From Synechococcaceae cyanobacterium (GTDB lineage Bacteria; Cyanobacteriota; Cyanobacteriia; PCC-6307; Cyanobiaceae), in the NCBI GenBank assembly GCA_947378425.1, contig CANCJV010000010.1, positions 16,728-80,727 on the forward strand: DNA of 64,000 nucleotides, written 5' to 3'. Positions 9,501 through 17,879 of this stretch are shown here, piece by piece. The translations under genes and the position numbers were made by a program. The first letter of the stretch is position 1, and each line of letters starts with the position of its first letter. The notes under the pieces were generated by a model. The model saw nothing but the letters and a program-made list of their open reading frames with translations. It was not told the DNA's origin and ran no database searches.

Positions 9501-11912
9501 TCAGGACTGGAGCGCTGAGATGTCCTCCATCGGCATCAGCCATTCCGCCAGCTTGGTGTAGCGCCTGCGGCCCAGATGATTTTTCACCGCCATCGCCAGG
9601 GCCTTCTTCTGACCCACCAGCACCACCAGTTGCTTGCCGCGGGTGAGGCCGGTGTACACCAGATTGCGCTGCAGCATCGCGTAGTGCTGGGTGAGCAGGG
9701 GGATGACAACGGCGGGGTATTCGCTGCCCTGGCTTTTATGGATCGTGCAGGCGTAGGCCGGCACCAGGTGGTCGAGTTCACCCCAGCCGTAGACCACCGC
9801 CCGGCTGCCCACCGCCCCGGCCTCGCTGCTGGGGAACAGCACACTCAGCTCGCTGTTATCGGCATCGATCGCATCGATGGTGCCGACATCACCGTTGAAC
9901 ACCTCTTTGTCGTAGTCGTTGGCGATCTGCATCACCTTGTCGCCCGGCGCAAACCGCCAGCCGAAACGCTCCACCTGCTCGGCTGGATCGGGATTGAGCA
10001 GCTTCTGCAGCTCGATGTTGAGCGAACGGGAGCCGCAGCCACCGCGGGCCATCGGGCAGAGCACCTGCACCTGGCCGATCGGATCCAAGCCAAAGCGCGC
10101 CGGGATGCGTTCACCGACCACCTTGAGGATCAGGGATACGGCCTGCTCGGGCGTCTCCGCCGGCAGGAAATAAAAGTCGGTGTTCGCCCCATCAGCCGGA
10201 GATCGCAGGTCAGGGATGATGCCGGCGTTGATGGCGTGGGCGGTGGTGATGATGCGGCTGCTGGCCGCCTGGCGGAACACCTCCGTGAGTCGAGCCACTG
10301 GCAGGGCGTCGCTGGCGATGACATCGGCGAGCACCTGGCCCGGCCCCACCGAGGGCAGCTGGTCGACATCACCCACCAGCAGCAGGGCGGCCTCGGGGGG
10401 GATGGCGGCCAGCAACGAGGCCATCAGCGGCACATCGACCATCGATGTTTCATCCACCACCAGCAGATCGCACTCCAGGGGCAGCTCGATGCCGCGGCGG
10501 AAGCCATGGGCGGCAGGGTCGTACTCCAGCAGGCGGTGGATGGTGCGGGCCTCGAGGCCCGTGGCCTCGGCCATCCGTTTGGCGGCCCGGCCGGTGGGGG
10601 CGCAGAGCTGGATCCGCAGCTTCTTGGCCGCCAGGATGCGCAGGATCGCATTGATCAAGGTGGTCTTGCCCACCCCGGGACCGCCGGTGATCACCAGCAC
10701 CTTGCTGGCGAGGGCCTCCGCCACGGCGGTTTTCTGACTGGTGGCCAGTTCCAGGCCCAGGCGTTGCTCCACCCAGGGGATGGCCTTGGCAGCGTCGATC
10801 GATCCCCAGGGTGGAGATCCATGACCCAGCTCCTGCAGGGCCTCGGCGATGCGCCGTTCATCGCGGTGCAAATGGGCCAGGAAGATCGCCGGTTCGCCCG
10901 CCAGGGTGTCGCTCACCACCGAACCAGCGACCAGCTCCAGATCAAGGGCGGACTGGATCACGGCGGGCTCCAGGGGAACCCGGTTGGCGGGGCCTTCTCG
11001 ATGGGGAGGTGGTGTTGCTGCCGCGCCGCCTGGCTCGTCTGCCTGAGCTGAGCCCTCCGTTGGATTCGCTTCGGCCGGCGGCGGCGCTGCTGGGCGTTCG
11101 ACCGTCAGCAGGTCAGCGGCGAGCTTGAGCAACTCGGCGGTCGGCAGCCCGCAGTGGCCATCCCCGGTGGCCTCCAGCAAGGCGTAATTGATGCCGGCCC
11201 GCAGGCGGATCATGGCGTCGGGGGCGATGCCGAGCCTTGCGGCGATTGCATCGGCGGTGCGGAAGCCGATGCCGCGGATGTCGCGGGCCAGGCGGTAGGG
11301 GTTCTCGGCCATCACCTGCACGGCGTCATTGCCGTACGTCTTGAAGATCCGCACCGCCCGCGCTGTGCCAACGCCATGGCTGTGCAGGAACACCATGATT
11401 TCGCGCACCACCTTCTGATCGGCCCAGGCGGTGGCGATCCGGCCGGCCCGCACCTTGCCGATGCCCGGCACCTCGAAAAGCCGCTCGGGCGCCTGCTCGA
11501 TCACCTCGAACACGTCGGCCCCAAAGGCGCCCACGAGCTTGCTGGCGTAGATCGGGCCGATGCCGCGGATCATCCCCGAACCCAGATACTTCTCGATGCC
11601 TTCGGCGGTGGTGGGCGCTGAGGCGCGCAGAAAGCTGGCCTTGAACTGCTGGCCGTGTTCGCGGCTGTTCACCCAGGTGCCGCTCACGGTGACCCACTCA
11701 CCGGCGCTGATCTCGGCGGCGTGACCCACGACCGTGACCAGATCGCGGTGGCCTCGGGCTTTGATCCTCAGCACGCAGAAACCGCTCTCGGCGCTGTGGA
11801 AGGTGACCCGCTCGATCGAGCCGGCCAGCACTTCGGTGGGCTGGATCTCGGTGGGTTGGCCACCGCTGTTATCGGTCCCGGGCGGCTGGGGTTGGCCGTG
11901 GCGCTGACTCAC
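9501..11912 (-). CDS. recD2: RecD-like ATP-dependent DNA helicase (RecD2/TraA)
   Basis: SF1B 5'-3' DNA helicase not tied to RecBC. From the GTG at 11912 the product is 803 residues. It starts with an OB-like region (SIERVTFHSAESGFCVL), then helix-hairpin-helix segments (IRGIGPIYASKLV; VPGIGKVRAGRI), as in RecD2. A low-complexity Pro/Ala/Glu linker follows (about 285-330), then Walker A GGPGVGKTT (about 407), Walker B DETSM (about 486), GDVDQLPSVGPG, and the C-terminal UvrD-type motif TIHKSQGSEYP with YTGLTRGK. The frame is open further upstream to 12155 but there it overlaps the broken toxin gene and reads as low-complexity sequence, so the internal GTG is chosen. The likely role is repair or replication restart. 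Confidence 0.9.
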   Translation of the reverse strand: MSQRHGQPQPPGTDNSGGQPTEIQPTEVLAGSIERVTFHSAESGFCVLRIKARGHRDLVTVVGHAAEISAGEWVTVSGTWVNSREHGQQFKASFLRASAPTTAEGIEKYLGSGMIRGIGPIYASKLVGAFGADVFEVIEQAPERLFEVPGIGKVRAGRIATAWADQKVVREIMVFLHSHGVGTARAVRIFKTYGNDAVQVMAENPYRLARDIRGIGFRTADAIAARLGIAPDAMIRLRAGINYALLEATGDGHCGLPTAELLKLAADLLTVERPAAPPPAEANPTEGSAQADEPGGAAATPPPHREGPANRVPLEPAVIQSALDLELVAGSVVSDTLAGEPAIFLAHLHRDERRIAEALQELGHGSPPWGSIDAAKAIPWVEQRLGLELATSQKTAVAEALASKVLVITGGPGVGKTTLINAILRILAAKKLRIQLCAPTGRAAKRMAEATGLEARTIHRLLEYDPAAHGFRRGIELPLECDLLVVDETSMVDVPLMASLLAAIPPEAALLLVGDVDQLPSVGPGQVLADVIASDALPVARLTEVFRQAASSRIITTAHAINAGIIPDLRSPADGANTDFYFLPAETPEQAVSLILKVVGERIPARFGLDPIGQVQVLCPMARGGCGSRSLNIELQKLLNPDPAEQVERFGWRFAPGDKVMQIANDYDKEVFNGDVGTIDAIDADNSELSVLFPSSEAGAVGSRAVVYGWGELDHLVPAYACTIHKSQGSEYPAVVIPLLTQHYAMLQRNLVYTGLTRGKQLVVLVGQKKALAMAVKNHLGRRRYTKLAEWLMPMEDISALQS

Positions 11913-11968
11913 CGGGGTATCAGAGGCCGTGGAGCCGATCGTCCGGCGAGGCGAAGGGTCGGCAGGTC

Positions 11969-12330
11969 TCACGGCAGTTCCAGCCAGCCCCGCAGCGCCA
12001 GATCCAACTCCACCAGCACCTGCGGCTCCAGCTGGCCCACCACGGCTCCCACCGCCTCGAGCGGCACGGTGAACAGCTTGTCGACCATCAGCTGCGAGGG
12101 CTTGCGCAGCCCATTGCGGGACGAGGGTTCGACGGCATGCGCACCAGTGAGGCATCCATCAGAGTGCTGGTGAGGGGGCAGAGGGTGACACTGGCATGGG
12201 CCTGCAGCCAGCGATCCGCTTGCACCACCACTGCCGGTCGAGGCTTACCGGAATAGACGCCCGGGCTGGCCACCGTGACCATCGTTCCGCGGCGCAGCGA
12301 TGGCCTCAGCTCCTGGGCAGAACCCGTCAT
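11969..12330 (-). pseudogene. MazF-like toxin, one-base frameshift
   Basis: ATG 12330 overlaps the antitoxin stop by four bases (ATGA). The first half is a MazF/PemK mRNA-interferase N-terminus (VASPGVYSGKPRPAVVVQ; TLCPLTSTLMDASLVRMP). Near 12133 the frame is lost, but the next frame continues exactly with the second half (VEPSSRNGLRKPSQLMVDK, FTVPLEAVGAVVGQL, ending LRGWLELP at 11969-11971). Loss of one C in the CCN-GTC junction explains it. MazF toxins are ribosome-independent endoribonucleases of about 115 residues; the catalytic Arg (GKPRP) is kept but the S-R-N-G-L segment is out of frame, so the toxin should be inactive unless slippage restores it. Confidence 0.8.
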
Positions 12331-12551
12331 GCGGTCCAGTCGCTCCAGTCGGACACCTGCTCGCTCCAGTGCGGCTGCTCCAGTTGGGCGAGGTGTTCCG
12401 ATTGACGGCGCGCCTCCTGACCGTCGCCATGGCGGAGCAGGTACTGACGGATGGCCTCGCGGATGCAGGCACTGCGGGTCTTGCCTTGCTGTCGGGCCAG
12501 CAGATCCAGCTGCCGCTCCAGTTCGGGCTCCACCCGCACGCCAATCACCAT
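12327..12551 (-). CDS. Ribbon-helix-helix antitoxin of a MazF-type pair
   Basis: This 74-residue protein begins VIGVRVEPELERQLDLLARQ, an RHH strand and first helix, followed by GKTRSACIREAIRQYLLR, the second helix that dimerises on DNA. The acidic, Trp-containing tail (HWSEQVSDWSDW) would normally thread into the toxin groove. It is translationally coupled to the downstream toxin by a four-base overlap. The frame is open far upstream, but the start is set at ATG 12551 because the RHH fold begins there. It is intact although its toxin is not, so it may now act only as a DNA-binding repressor. Confidence 0.8.
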   Translation of the reverse strand: MVIGVRVEPELERQLDLLARQQGKTRSACIREAIRQYLLRHGDGQEARRQSEHLAQLEQPHWSEQVSDWSDWTA

Positions 12552-12730
12552 GGCGTCAGCCGTACAACGCTTTGTGCAACAGTTTAGGGCTGCTGGCTGG
12601 ATCGGGGCATTCCGGTGCGCCATGCGGGCATGGCCAGGCTGCTGAACGGTGCGGCAGTGCCGCGCTCCGCCGCCCGTCCCCCTGGTCGCGAGGGTGAGGG
12701 GGTTGCGCCTGAAATGCGTCATGGGGCCCA

Positions 12731-13012
12731 TCACCGAGCTGGTGCCTGAGGCGGCTGCCACTGCGGTGCTGTCGTCTGCCAACCCTCCTTGCGCTTGCTG
12801 GCCCAGAGCTTGAGAGCCTCCTCGCGACTGATCTCCAGCCGCTTGTTCAACAGCGGCACCGGCTGATCCGGCAGCAGCTCCCCCAACCTGACTTCCAGCT
12901 GCTGGCACCAGCGGTCCCAGCCGTTGGGACGGAAGTGGAGGTCATGGCGCCCGTCCCTGATCCAGCCCTCCTGCGGCGAGAGCGGTGGCCGTTTGCTGTT
13001 GTCGAAGAGCAT
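12731..13012 (-). CDS. Small DUF1651-like cyanobacterial protein
   Basis: The 93-residue product has the DUF1651-type pattern: GWIRDG near the start, F-x-P-x-x-W, then LLNKRLEISREEALKLWASK, and a closing GWQ...PQW. These soluble proteins are found mainly in Synechococcus/Prochlorococcus-type genomes and have no known function. It lies 7 bases downstream of the Cys-containing small gene at 13020-13298 on the same strand, so the two may be co-transcribed. Confidence 0.6.
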   Translation of the reverse strand: MLFDNSKRPPLSPQEGWIRDGRHDLHFRPNGWDRWCQQLEVRLGELLPDQPVPLLNKRLEISREEALKLWASKRKEGWQTTAPQWQPPQAPAR

Positions 13013-13019
13013 CGGCAGC

Positions 13020-13298
13020 TCAGGCCACCTCGGGCGCCCAGACCCGTTGGCGACCCATGTCGTCTGTCCAGCCCTGGCAGCGACTGGTGAGGTACTCGCC
13101 AGGGGCGATCAGCCCTTGGTGCAGCTGGCAGGTGAGCAAGGGGATGCCGTTGACGCCAGCGTGGTGGTGAAACCAGTGGCAGGTCATGCAGACCTGGCGG
13201 CTGCGGGTCTTGAGAAGGACAGCTTCTTCGAGGTAGGGAAACGCTTCGATCGCCTCCGCTCGGGAAGGCTGCAGACGGGAAAGAGGGACCGGGACCAT
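13020..13298 (-). CDS. Small Cys/His-rich hypothetical protein
   Basis: From ATG 13298 the 92-residue product holds CMTCHWFHHHAGVNG, then LLTCQLHQGL and SRCQGW. The C-x2-C-H...C...C arrangement suggests a structural metal site. Proteins with this pattern are conserved in cyanobacteria but uncharacterised. An ATG 24 bases further upstream (13322) is possible. Its stop is 7 bases from the DUF1651-like gene that follows it. Confidence 0.5.
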   Translation of the reverse strand: MVPVPLSRLQPSRAEAIEAFPYLEEAVLLKTRSRQVCMTCHWFHHHAGVNGIPLLTCQLHQGLIAPGEYLTSRCQGWTDDMGRQRVWAPEVA

Positions 13299-13400
13299 GG
13301 CGATGACCTCATGCGTACACATGCACTACCAGAGATCAAGTGGAATGGCCATCTGCCGCCCGATACTCGATACGGTGGTCTCGGTGCAGGAGGCCGATGG

Positions 13401-13595
13401 ATGCTTCAGGAACTCGTGCTCGCCATCGGCATCCCGTTGCTCCTGCTGCTGCTGGCGGTGTTGGCGCTGGAGCGATGGGCTGATCAGCTTCCTCCCTGGC
13501 TGCAGCGCTTATCCCAGCGGCCTTCCCTGTTCTGGAACATCGGATTCGGGATGATCATCGGCCTGTCGCTGCTGCGCTGGCTCTTGCGACGCTGA
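13401..13595 (+). CDS. Small two-helix membrane protein
   Basis: A strong AGGAGG at 13388-13393, seven bases before ATG 13401, decides this start. The 64-residue product has a long hydrophobic segment (LVLAIGIPLLLLLLAVLAL), a polar stretch with WADQLPPWLQR, and a second hydrophobic segment (FWNIGFGMIIGLSLLRWLL) ending in Arg-Arg. I do not recognise the family. Its last 87 bases overlap the 3' end of the gene on the other strand. Confidence 0.55.
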   Translation: MLQELVLAIGIPLLLLLLAVLALERWADQLPPWLQRLSQRPSLFWNIGFGMIIGLSLLRWLLRR

Positions 13596-14051
13596 GGGAC
13601 ACAGCGCCTTGATCCGGGCTGGCAGTTCCTCGTAGCTGATCCCTTCCCCGTAGGCCCGCATCAGCGGTTGCAGGCCGATCGATTGGCGTTGGCCATGCAG
13701 CCTGCCGGTGGGCACCACCCAGAACCGCCATTGGCTCAGGTCCTGCGGGTCCACCAGTTCGGGATCTTGCTCGGCAAGCAGGCAGAAGACATAGGCGGTG
13801 GCGAGCCGCTGCTCGATCGGGAAGCTGATCACACTTGGACGCTCCTGCGGCCAGGACTGCACATAAGCCGCTGACTTCACCTCCAGGGTGATGGCCCCGT
13901 CGGTCACATCCACATCGGCCCACTCGATGCGGTGCTCGCCAGGATCAAGACCAAGGGCGCGGTGCACCAGCCACTCGGCATAGGCACCACGCGTGCGGTT
14001 CTCCAGCAGATGGCCGGAGTTCCAGCGCAGAAAGGCGTCGAGGTCATTCAT
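13509..14051 (-). CDS. PD-(D/E)XK nuclease-fold hypothetical protein
   Basis: The 180-residue protein shows RGAYAEWLVHRALGL (with Glu26), then EWADVDVTDGAITLEVKSAAY, which fits the E...D...E-x-K core of restriction-endonuclease-like folds (acidic residues near 46-48, Glu57-Val-Lys59). Similar stand-alone proteins in cyanobacteria are unannotated. A Ser/Gln-rich tail at the C-terminus overlaps the convergent small membrane gene. Nuclease activity is inferred from the motif only. Confidence 0.6.
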   Translation of the reverse strand: MNDLDAFLRWNSGHLLENRTRGAYAEWLVHRALGLDPGEHRIEWADVDVTDGAITLEVKSAAYVQSWPQERPSVISFPIEQRLATAYVFCLLAEQDPELVDPQDLSQWRFWVVPTGRLHGQRQSIGLQPLMRAYGEGISYEELPARIKALCPSASQEPAQQRQADDHPESDVPEQGRPLG

Positions 14052-14264
14052 GTTGAAATCGCTGCGAGCGTAACGGCACGTCGATCAGATTGCTGATCGC
14101 ATTGCCGCTGACTGCTGGAATGCCCTGACCGGCATTTCCCTGTGGTGATCAGCGATTTCAAGGCCAGCCATGGCCGCCAGTTGCGTTGGCAGATCAGAAC
14201 CCGCAGTGCCACAGACACCATCCCTCAGTGCTGGGTGGGTGCCAGCTGGATCATCGGGCTGGGG

Positions 14265-14430
14265 AGCACTGGACGGCGCGATGGCGTTCAGGTGCTGGCG
14301 CTGGTGCGCACCCTGTCCCTGAACCTGCTACGTGGCAATGGCTTTCGCTCGATCCGAGCTGGCTTGATCGCCGGGGCGCATGACATCAGCCGGATGCTCG
14401 CCTGGGCAGGCGTCAGCCCGGATCAACACA
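14265..14430 (+). mobile_element. ISAs1-like transposase remnant
   Basis: The plus strand encodes DGVQVLALVRTLSLNLLRGN followed by GFRSIRAGLIAGAHDISRML. The pattern G-x-x-V-x-x-x-L-R-x-x-x-x-x-L-L-R...G-x-x-S-I-x-x-x-L...H-D resembles the C-terminus of ISAs1-type transposases. It is cut off just upstream of the monoamine oxidase start and has no recognisable remainder. Confidence 0.4.
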
Positions 14431-14484
14431 GTGAGACGACTTTCAGTCAGCCGTGGGTTCGCTCACGCCTGCCAAAATCGGGCC

Positions 14485-15786
14485 ATGAACGCAACCGATC
14501 TCTATGACGCTGCTGTTATCGGGGCGGGGTTCGCCGGTCTCGTCGCCGCGCGGGACCTGATCGAAGCGGGACGCACCGTTGTGGTTCTGGAAGCCAGGGA
14601 CCGGCCAGGGGGACGCACCTATTCCTCCACCTTCCCCGGCACAGACGTTGTCATCGAGTTGGGCGCCGAATGGTTCGACCCGCAGCGACATCACTTCCTG
14701 GCCGCTGAGGTGGCTCGCTACGGCGCGAAATTCGTCGAAGCCGACCAAGGCGCTGCAAGCCGCTGGTTCCTCGATGGCCGGCACTTGGACGGTGACGAGC
14801 CCGACGGGCTGATCGACATGAAGGAACTGGAGGAGGTCCTTAACCGAGTGCGGGCCGATCTCGCTCCGGTCGTCTTCGCCGAGGGCTTCACCCAGACCAA
14901 TACCGCTGCTCTGGACATCCCGTTCAACGAGTATCTGGACAAGCTCAACGCTTCACCGGCGATCGCCGATCTGCTTCGCGCGCAGTCCTTCACTCTCACC
15001 GGAGCCCTGCCCGAGGAGTTCTCGGCGCTGGTCTACCTCCGCGAGATCGCGGGCTTCGATCACAACCCCGACTACTCAATCATCGCCTCCCTGTCCCGCA
15101 TCGACATCGGCAGCGGCGGACTGGCGCAGCGCGTCGCCGCCGAGATCTCCGATCAGATCCGCCTGAGCGAACCGGTCACCTCGGTGACCGAATGGTCCGA
15201 CCGGGTCGACGTGGTCACGGCAACCGGCAAGCGCTACTCGGCTCGCCAGATCATCCTCGCCGCCCCCCTGAACACCCTGGGAGATATCGAGTTCACCCCT
15301 GGCCTCCCGCCCCCCCTGGCCCAGTTGGTGCGCGAGGGCCACACCGGTCGATGTATCAAAGTCTGGTCCAGGTTGGCCGGCTCGAAGCACGGGTTCGCGA
15401 TGGGCTGGCCAGGGATTGTCGCGTGCACTGTCAAGGACACGGTGATCGAACCATACGGGGAAAGGGCCATCATGGCCTCCATCGGCCTGGCCCCGGATCT
15501 GACCATCGACCGACCCGACCTCCTGCAGTCCGGCCTCGATGACCTCAAGTTGGGCTGCACGGTGGAAGAAACCTACGGTCACGACTGGATCGGCGACCCG
15601 TACTCGAAGGGCACCTGGCTGGCGTTGCGACCGGGACAACCGCCGACCCACGGCCGCGTCGAAAGCCGTTGGGGCGCAATCCATCTGGCCGGGGCCGACT
15701 TCGCTGGCGTCTGGTCAGGTTGGGTCGACGGGGCCATTGAGTCGGGCCGCAATGTGGCCAGGGCGGTCTACGAGGCCCTGGGCTAG
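14485..15786 (+). CDS. Flavin monoamine oxidase-family protein
   Basis: The 433-residue product begins with the FAD dinucleotide-binding motif AAVIGAGFAGLVAARDL, followed by VLEARDRPGGRTY (GG doublet) and a C-terminal FAD motif around IHLAGADFAGVWSGWVDGAIES. These define the amine-oxidase fold that oxidises primary amines to aldehydes with H2O2. The substrate cannot be told from sequence. Start is ATG 14485; the open frame further upstream runs through transposase-remnant sequence and does not belong. The gene is flanked by an ISAs1-like remnant and an IS630 remnant, which suggests acquisition by transfer. Confidence 0.85.
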   Translation: MNATDLYDAAVIGAGFAGLVAARDLIEAGRTVVVLEARDRPGGRTYSSTFPGTDVVIELGAEWFDPQRHHFLAAEVARYGAKFVEADQGAASRWFLDGRHLDGDEPDGLIDMKELEEVLNRVRADLAPVVFAEGFTQTNTAALDIPFNEYLDKLNASPAIADLLRAQSFTLTGALPEEFSALVYLREIAGFDHNPDYSIIASLSRIDIGSGGLAQRVAAEISDQIRLSEPVTSVTEWSDRVDVVTATGKRYSARQIILAAPLNTLGDIEFTPGLPPPLAQLVREGHTGRCIKVWSRLAGSKHGFAMGWPGIVACTVKDTVIEPYGERAIMASIGLAPDLTIDRPDLLQSGLDDLKLGCTVEETYGHDWIGDPYSKGTWLALRPGQPPTHGRVESRWGAIHLAGADFAGVWSGWVDGAIESGRNVARAVYEALG

Positions 15787-15788
15787 TC

Positions 15789-16145
15789 TCACGTCCCAGA
15801 AATTGGCAAGCAAAGCCGCTGGAGCTTCTCCAGGATTGAATCTGCAGTTACAGTCCGGCTGAAAAGAGCTGAGCTCTTGTTGTCGTTGGCGATGAAGTGC
15901 TCGATTGATGGCAAGCAGAAGCGCTTCGGGCTTCGGCAATCAGTTCTTTGACGCTCGAGACACTTCCACGCCGGACCTTCGCTGGGCGATGATCCCAAAC
16001 CAGCGCTCCATCTGGTTAAGCCAGGAGGCGTAGGTCGGCGTGTAGTGGACGTGGATGCGTGGCCGTTGCGCCAGCCAGGAGCGGACTGATCGCTCCGCGG
16101 AAGACCAGCGGTCTACGGCGTACTTGTGAGTGCAGGCCAATCTTC
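15789..16145 (-). mobile_element. IS630-family transposase remnant, frameshifted
   Basis: On the minus strand, SERSVRSWLAQRPRIHVHYT and PTYASWLNQMERWFGIIAQR (about 16100-15990) are the IS630 DDE segment after the second Asp, and WF precedes the catalytic Glu region. The frame then breaks. Another frame gives IEHFIANDN and ATADSILEKLQRLC-like sequence (V-T-A-D-S-I-L-E-K) ending at 15789, the family C-terminus. The 5' half is unrecognisable. It is immobile. Confidence 0.7.
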
Positions 16146-16821
16146 AACAATGAAGTCCTCCACACCTGCGCCTTCTGAATCGGGCTGGGAGCGTTGACGG
16201 TCATGGTCCCGACCGCAGCCTGGATGAGATCGGGCGTGATGGTCGGGGATCGGAGCAGGAGCGGCCTTCCTGCTTTGTCGCCGATTGTCAGGGACGAATT
16301 GATCTGACATTCGGCCATCACAATAGCCAGGGGATACCAGTGATGCATGCCCCGCAGCCAAGGTGATCCATAGGTCTCATTAGCACTCCAGCCCTCTTCG
16401 CAACCAGCCTGACATCAAGATACATTCTATATTTCATAGGCGGCAGCGTGGTACTGATGAGCCATACTCAAGTGGGCCTTGGGCCCCTGCCAGTCCTATA
16501 GCAATCTTTGCAGTAATTACATCTGATTCCCGTTCAGATCTCTGGGGATTGGATTGGCGCGGAACTGGCGGCTTGGATGCTGATCAGATTGACGCCGCTA
16601 AGCGAATGGGGGCGACTAAGTCAAGCAGGAAATGCATCGAATGAGAAGACATAAGCAGAAGGAACAGGAGCACTCCATTAGCATAGAAAGCCGAAGTTGT
16701 TCTTGGTTCTATAACGGCTACTTCGCAATGGGCGGACACAGCAGTTGGCAGCCAGCCGGGCCGACGTCATGGCGTGATCTGGATGCTTCGTCAAGGCCCA
16801 CGGCTTGGGAGGCTTTCGCTG
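16146..16821. other. Decayed AT-richer gap without supported gene
   Basis: Between the IS630 remnant and the membrane protein at 16822 the sequence is less GC-rich than its surroundings (for example 16400-16440 and 16630-16720) and contains no family-like reading frame. It is probably leftover DNA from the inserted element or other transferred sequence. Confidence 0.4.
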
Positions 16822-17220
16822 TCAGAGCCTCCGATCTGGAAGCAGCCTCACCAGCATTTCACTCAGCACCCCCCGTGGCAGCAGTGCCAGGGGCAGGAAC
16901 CAGACCACATTGAAGAAGAACAGCGGCAGGTAGGCGGTGCAGGCCAGCAGCACCAGGCCGGCGGCTGCGAGCAGATCGCTGCCGATCAGGAAGCGCCAAC
17001 GGCGGTGCTTCATCTGCCAGGCGGCCAGGGCCAGCGATGGCAGCCAGCCGGCGAGCAGCAGCATCACGAAAACCTGGGGCGCGGTGGCGCCGAATCCTGA
17101 GGCGGCGGGAGCCCGGCTGGACAGCAGGGCGATCCAGGCCAGACCCAGGCCCAGATGCAGGCTCAACCAGAGGCGTGAGCAACGGGGCACGGCACGGCAG
17201 GTGGATGGGCGACGTTTCAT
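16822..17220 (-). CDS. Small multi-helix membrane protein, unknown
   Basis: From ATG 17220 the 132-residue product has four hydrophobic segments: LWLSLHLGLGLAWIALL, VFVMLLLAGWLPSLALA, FLIGSDLLAAAGLVLLACTA and LPLFFFNVVWFLPLALL. A short basic tail ends it. No family is recognised. It is divergent from the PliI-like gene with 63 bases between the starts, so a shared promoter region is likely. Confidence 0.55.
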   Translation of the reverse strand: MKRRPSTCRAVPRCSRLWLSLHLGLGLAWIALLSSRAPAASGFGATAPQVFVMLLLAGWLPSLALAAWQMKHRRWRFLIGSDLLAAAGLVLLACTAYLPLFFFNVVWFLPLALLPRGVLSEMLVRLLPDRRL

Positions 17221-17283
17221 ACCGGCCGATCGACGCCAGGAATTCACACCGCCATCCTGAAGACCAGCCCCGCACCTGCCTCC

Positions 17284-17856
17284 TTGAAGCGCCTGTTCCC
17301 CCAGCTCACCGCCGCCGCCCTGCTCCTGGCCTCCGCCATCCCCGCCACAGCCTGGGCCGGTGCCACCTTCAACAAGACCCTCAAGCTGCAGGGCATCAGC
17401 TTCCAGGTGCAGAGCAGCGGCGAGGGCTCCCAACAGCAGCTGACGATCACCACCAGCGGCGCCAAGCCACCGATCAAGCCGATCCGCCAAACGGTCAATG
17501 GCCAGGTGGTGGGCGCCGAGGTGGCCGATCTCAACAGCAACGGCCTGCCTGAGATCTATGTCTTCGTGCAGGGAGCCGGCAGCGGCAGCTACGGCGAACT
17601 GGTGGCCTATGCCGTGATGAAAGGTACCGAACTCTCGCCGATCTATTTGCAGGAACTCAGCGGCGCCATGGCCAAGGGCTACCAGGGGCACGATCAGTTC
17701 CAGGTGGTGGAGAGCTGCCTGGCACGCCGTTTTCCGATCTACAAGCCAGGCGACATCAACGCCAAGGCCACCGGAGGCGAGCGCCAGATCTGCTACAAGC
17801 TCAAGGCCGGCGAGGCCAGCTGGATCCTGCGACCCACCAGCGTGCTCAAGTTCTGA
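17284..17856 (+). CDS. PliI-type lysozyme inhibitor, exported
   Basis: The TTG at 17284 starts a signal peptide (LTAAALLLASAIPATAWA). The mature part has the PliI pattern: LQGISFQVQS, DLNSNGLPEIYVFVQGAGSG, GELVAY, YQGHDQFQVVE, RRFPIY and a closing TGGERQICYKL...GEASW. PliI proteins are periplasmic inhibitors of invertebrate (I-type) lysozyme, giving protection from grazers or hosts; here the role is inferred from the family. It is followed after 23 bases by an ATPase gene on the same strand. The TTG start is accepted because it gives a complete signal peptide. Confidence 0.8.
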   Translation: MKRLFPQLTAAALLLASAIPATAWAGATFNKTLKLQGISFQVQSSGEGSQQQLTITTSGAKPPIKPIRQTVNGQVVGAEVADLNSNGLPEIYVFVQGAGSGSYGELVAYAVMKGTELSPIYLQELSGAMAKGYQGHDQFQVVESCLARRFPIYKPGDINAKATGGERQICYKLKAGEASWILRPTSVLKF

Positions 17857-17879
17857 GGCACCAGTCCGCAGCGCTCACC

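Noticed and set aside
9576..11051. 491-codon plus-strand frame opposite recD2
   Set aside because: Gln/Gly/His-rich shadow; all helicase motifs are on the minus strand.
16632..16913. 93-codon plus-strand frame
   Set aside because: No family pattern, no ribosome site, and its end is antisense to the membrane protein at 16822-17220.
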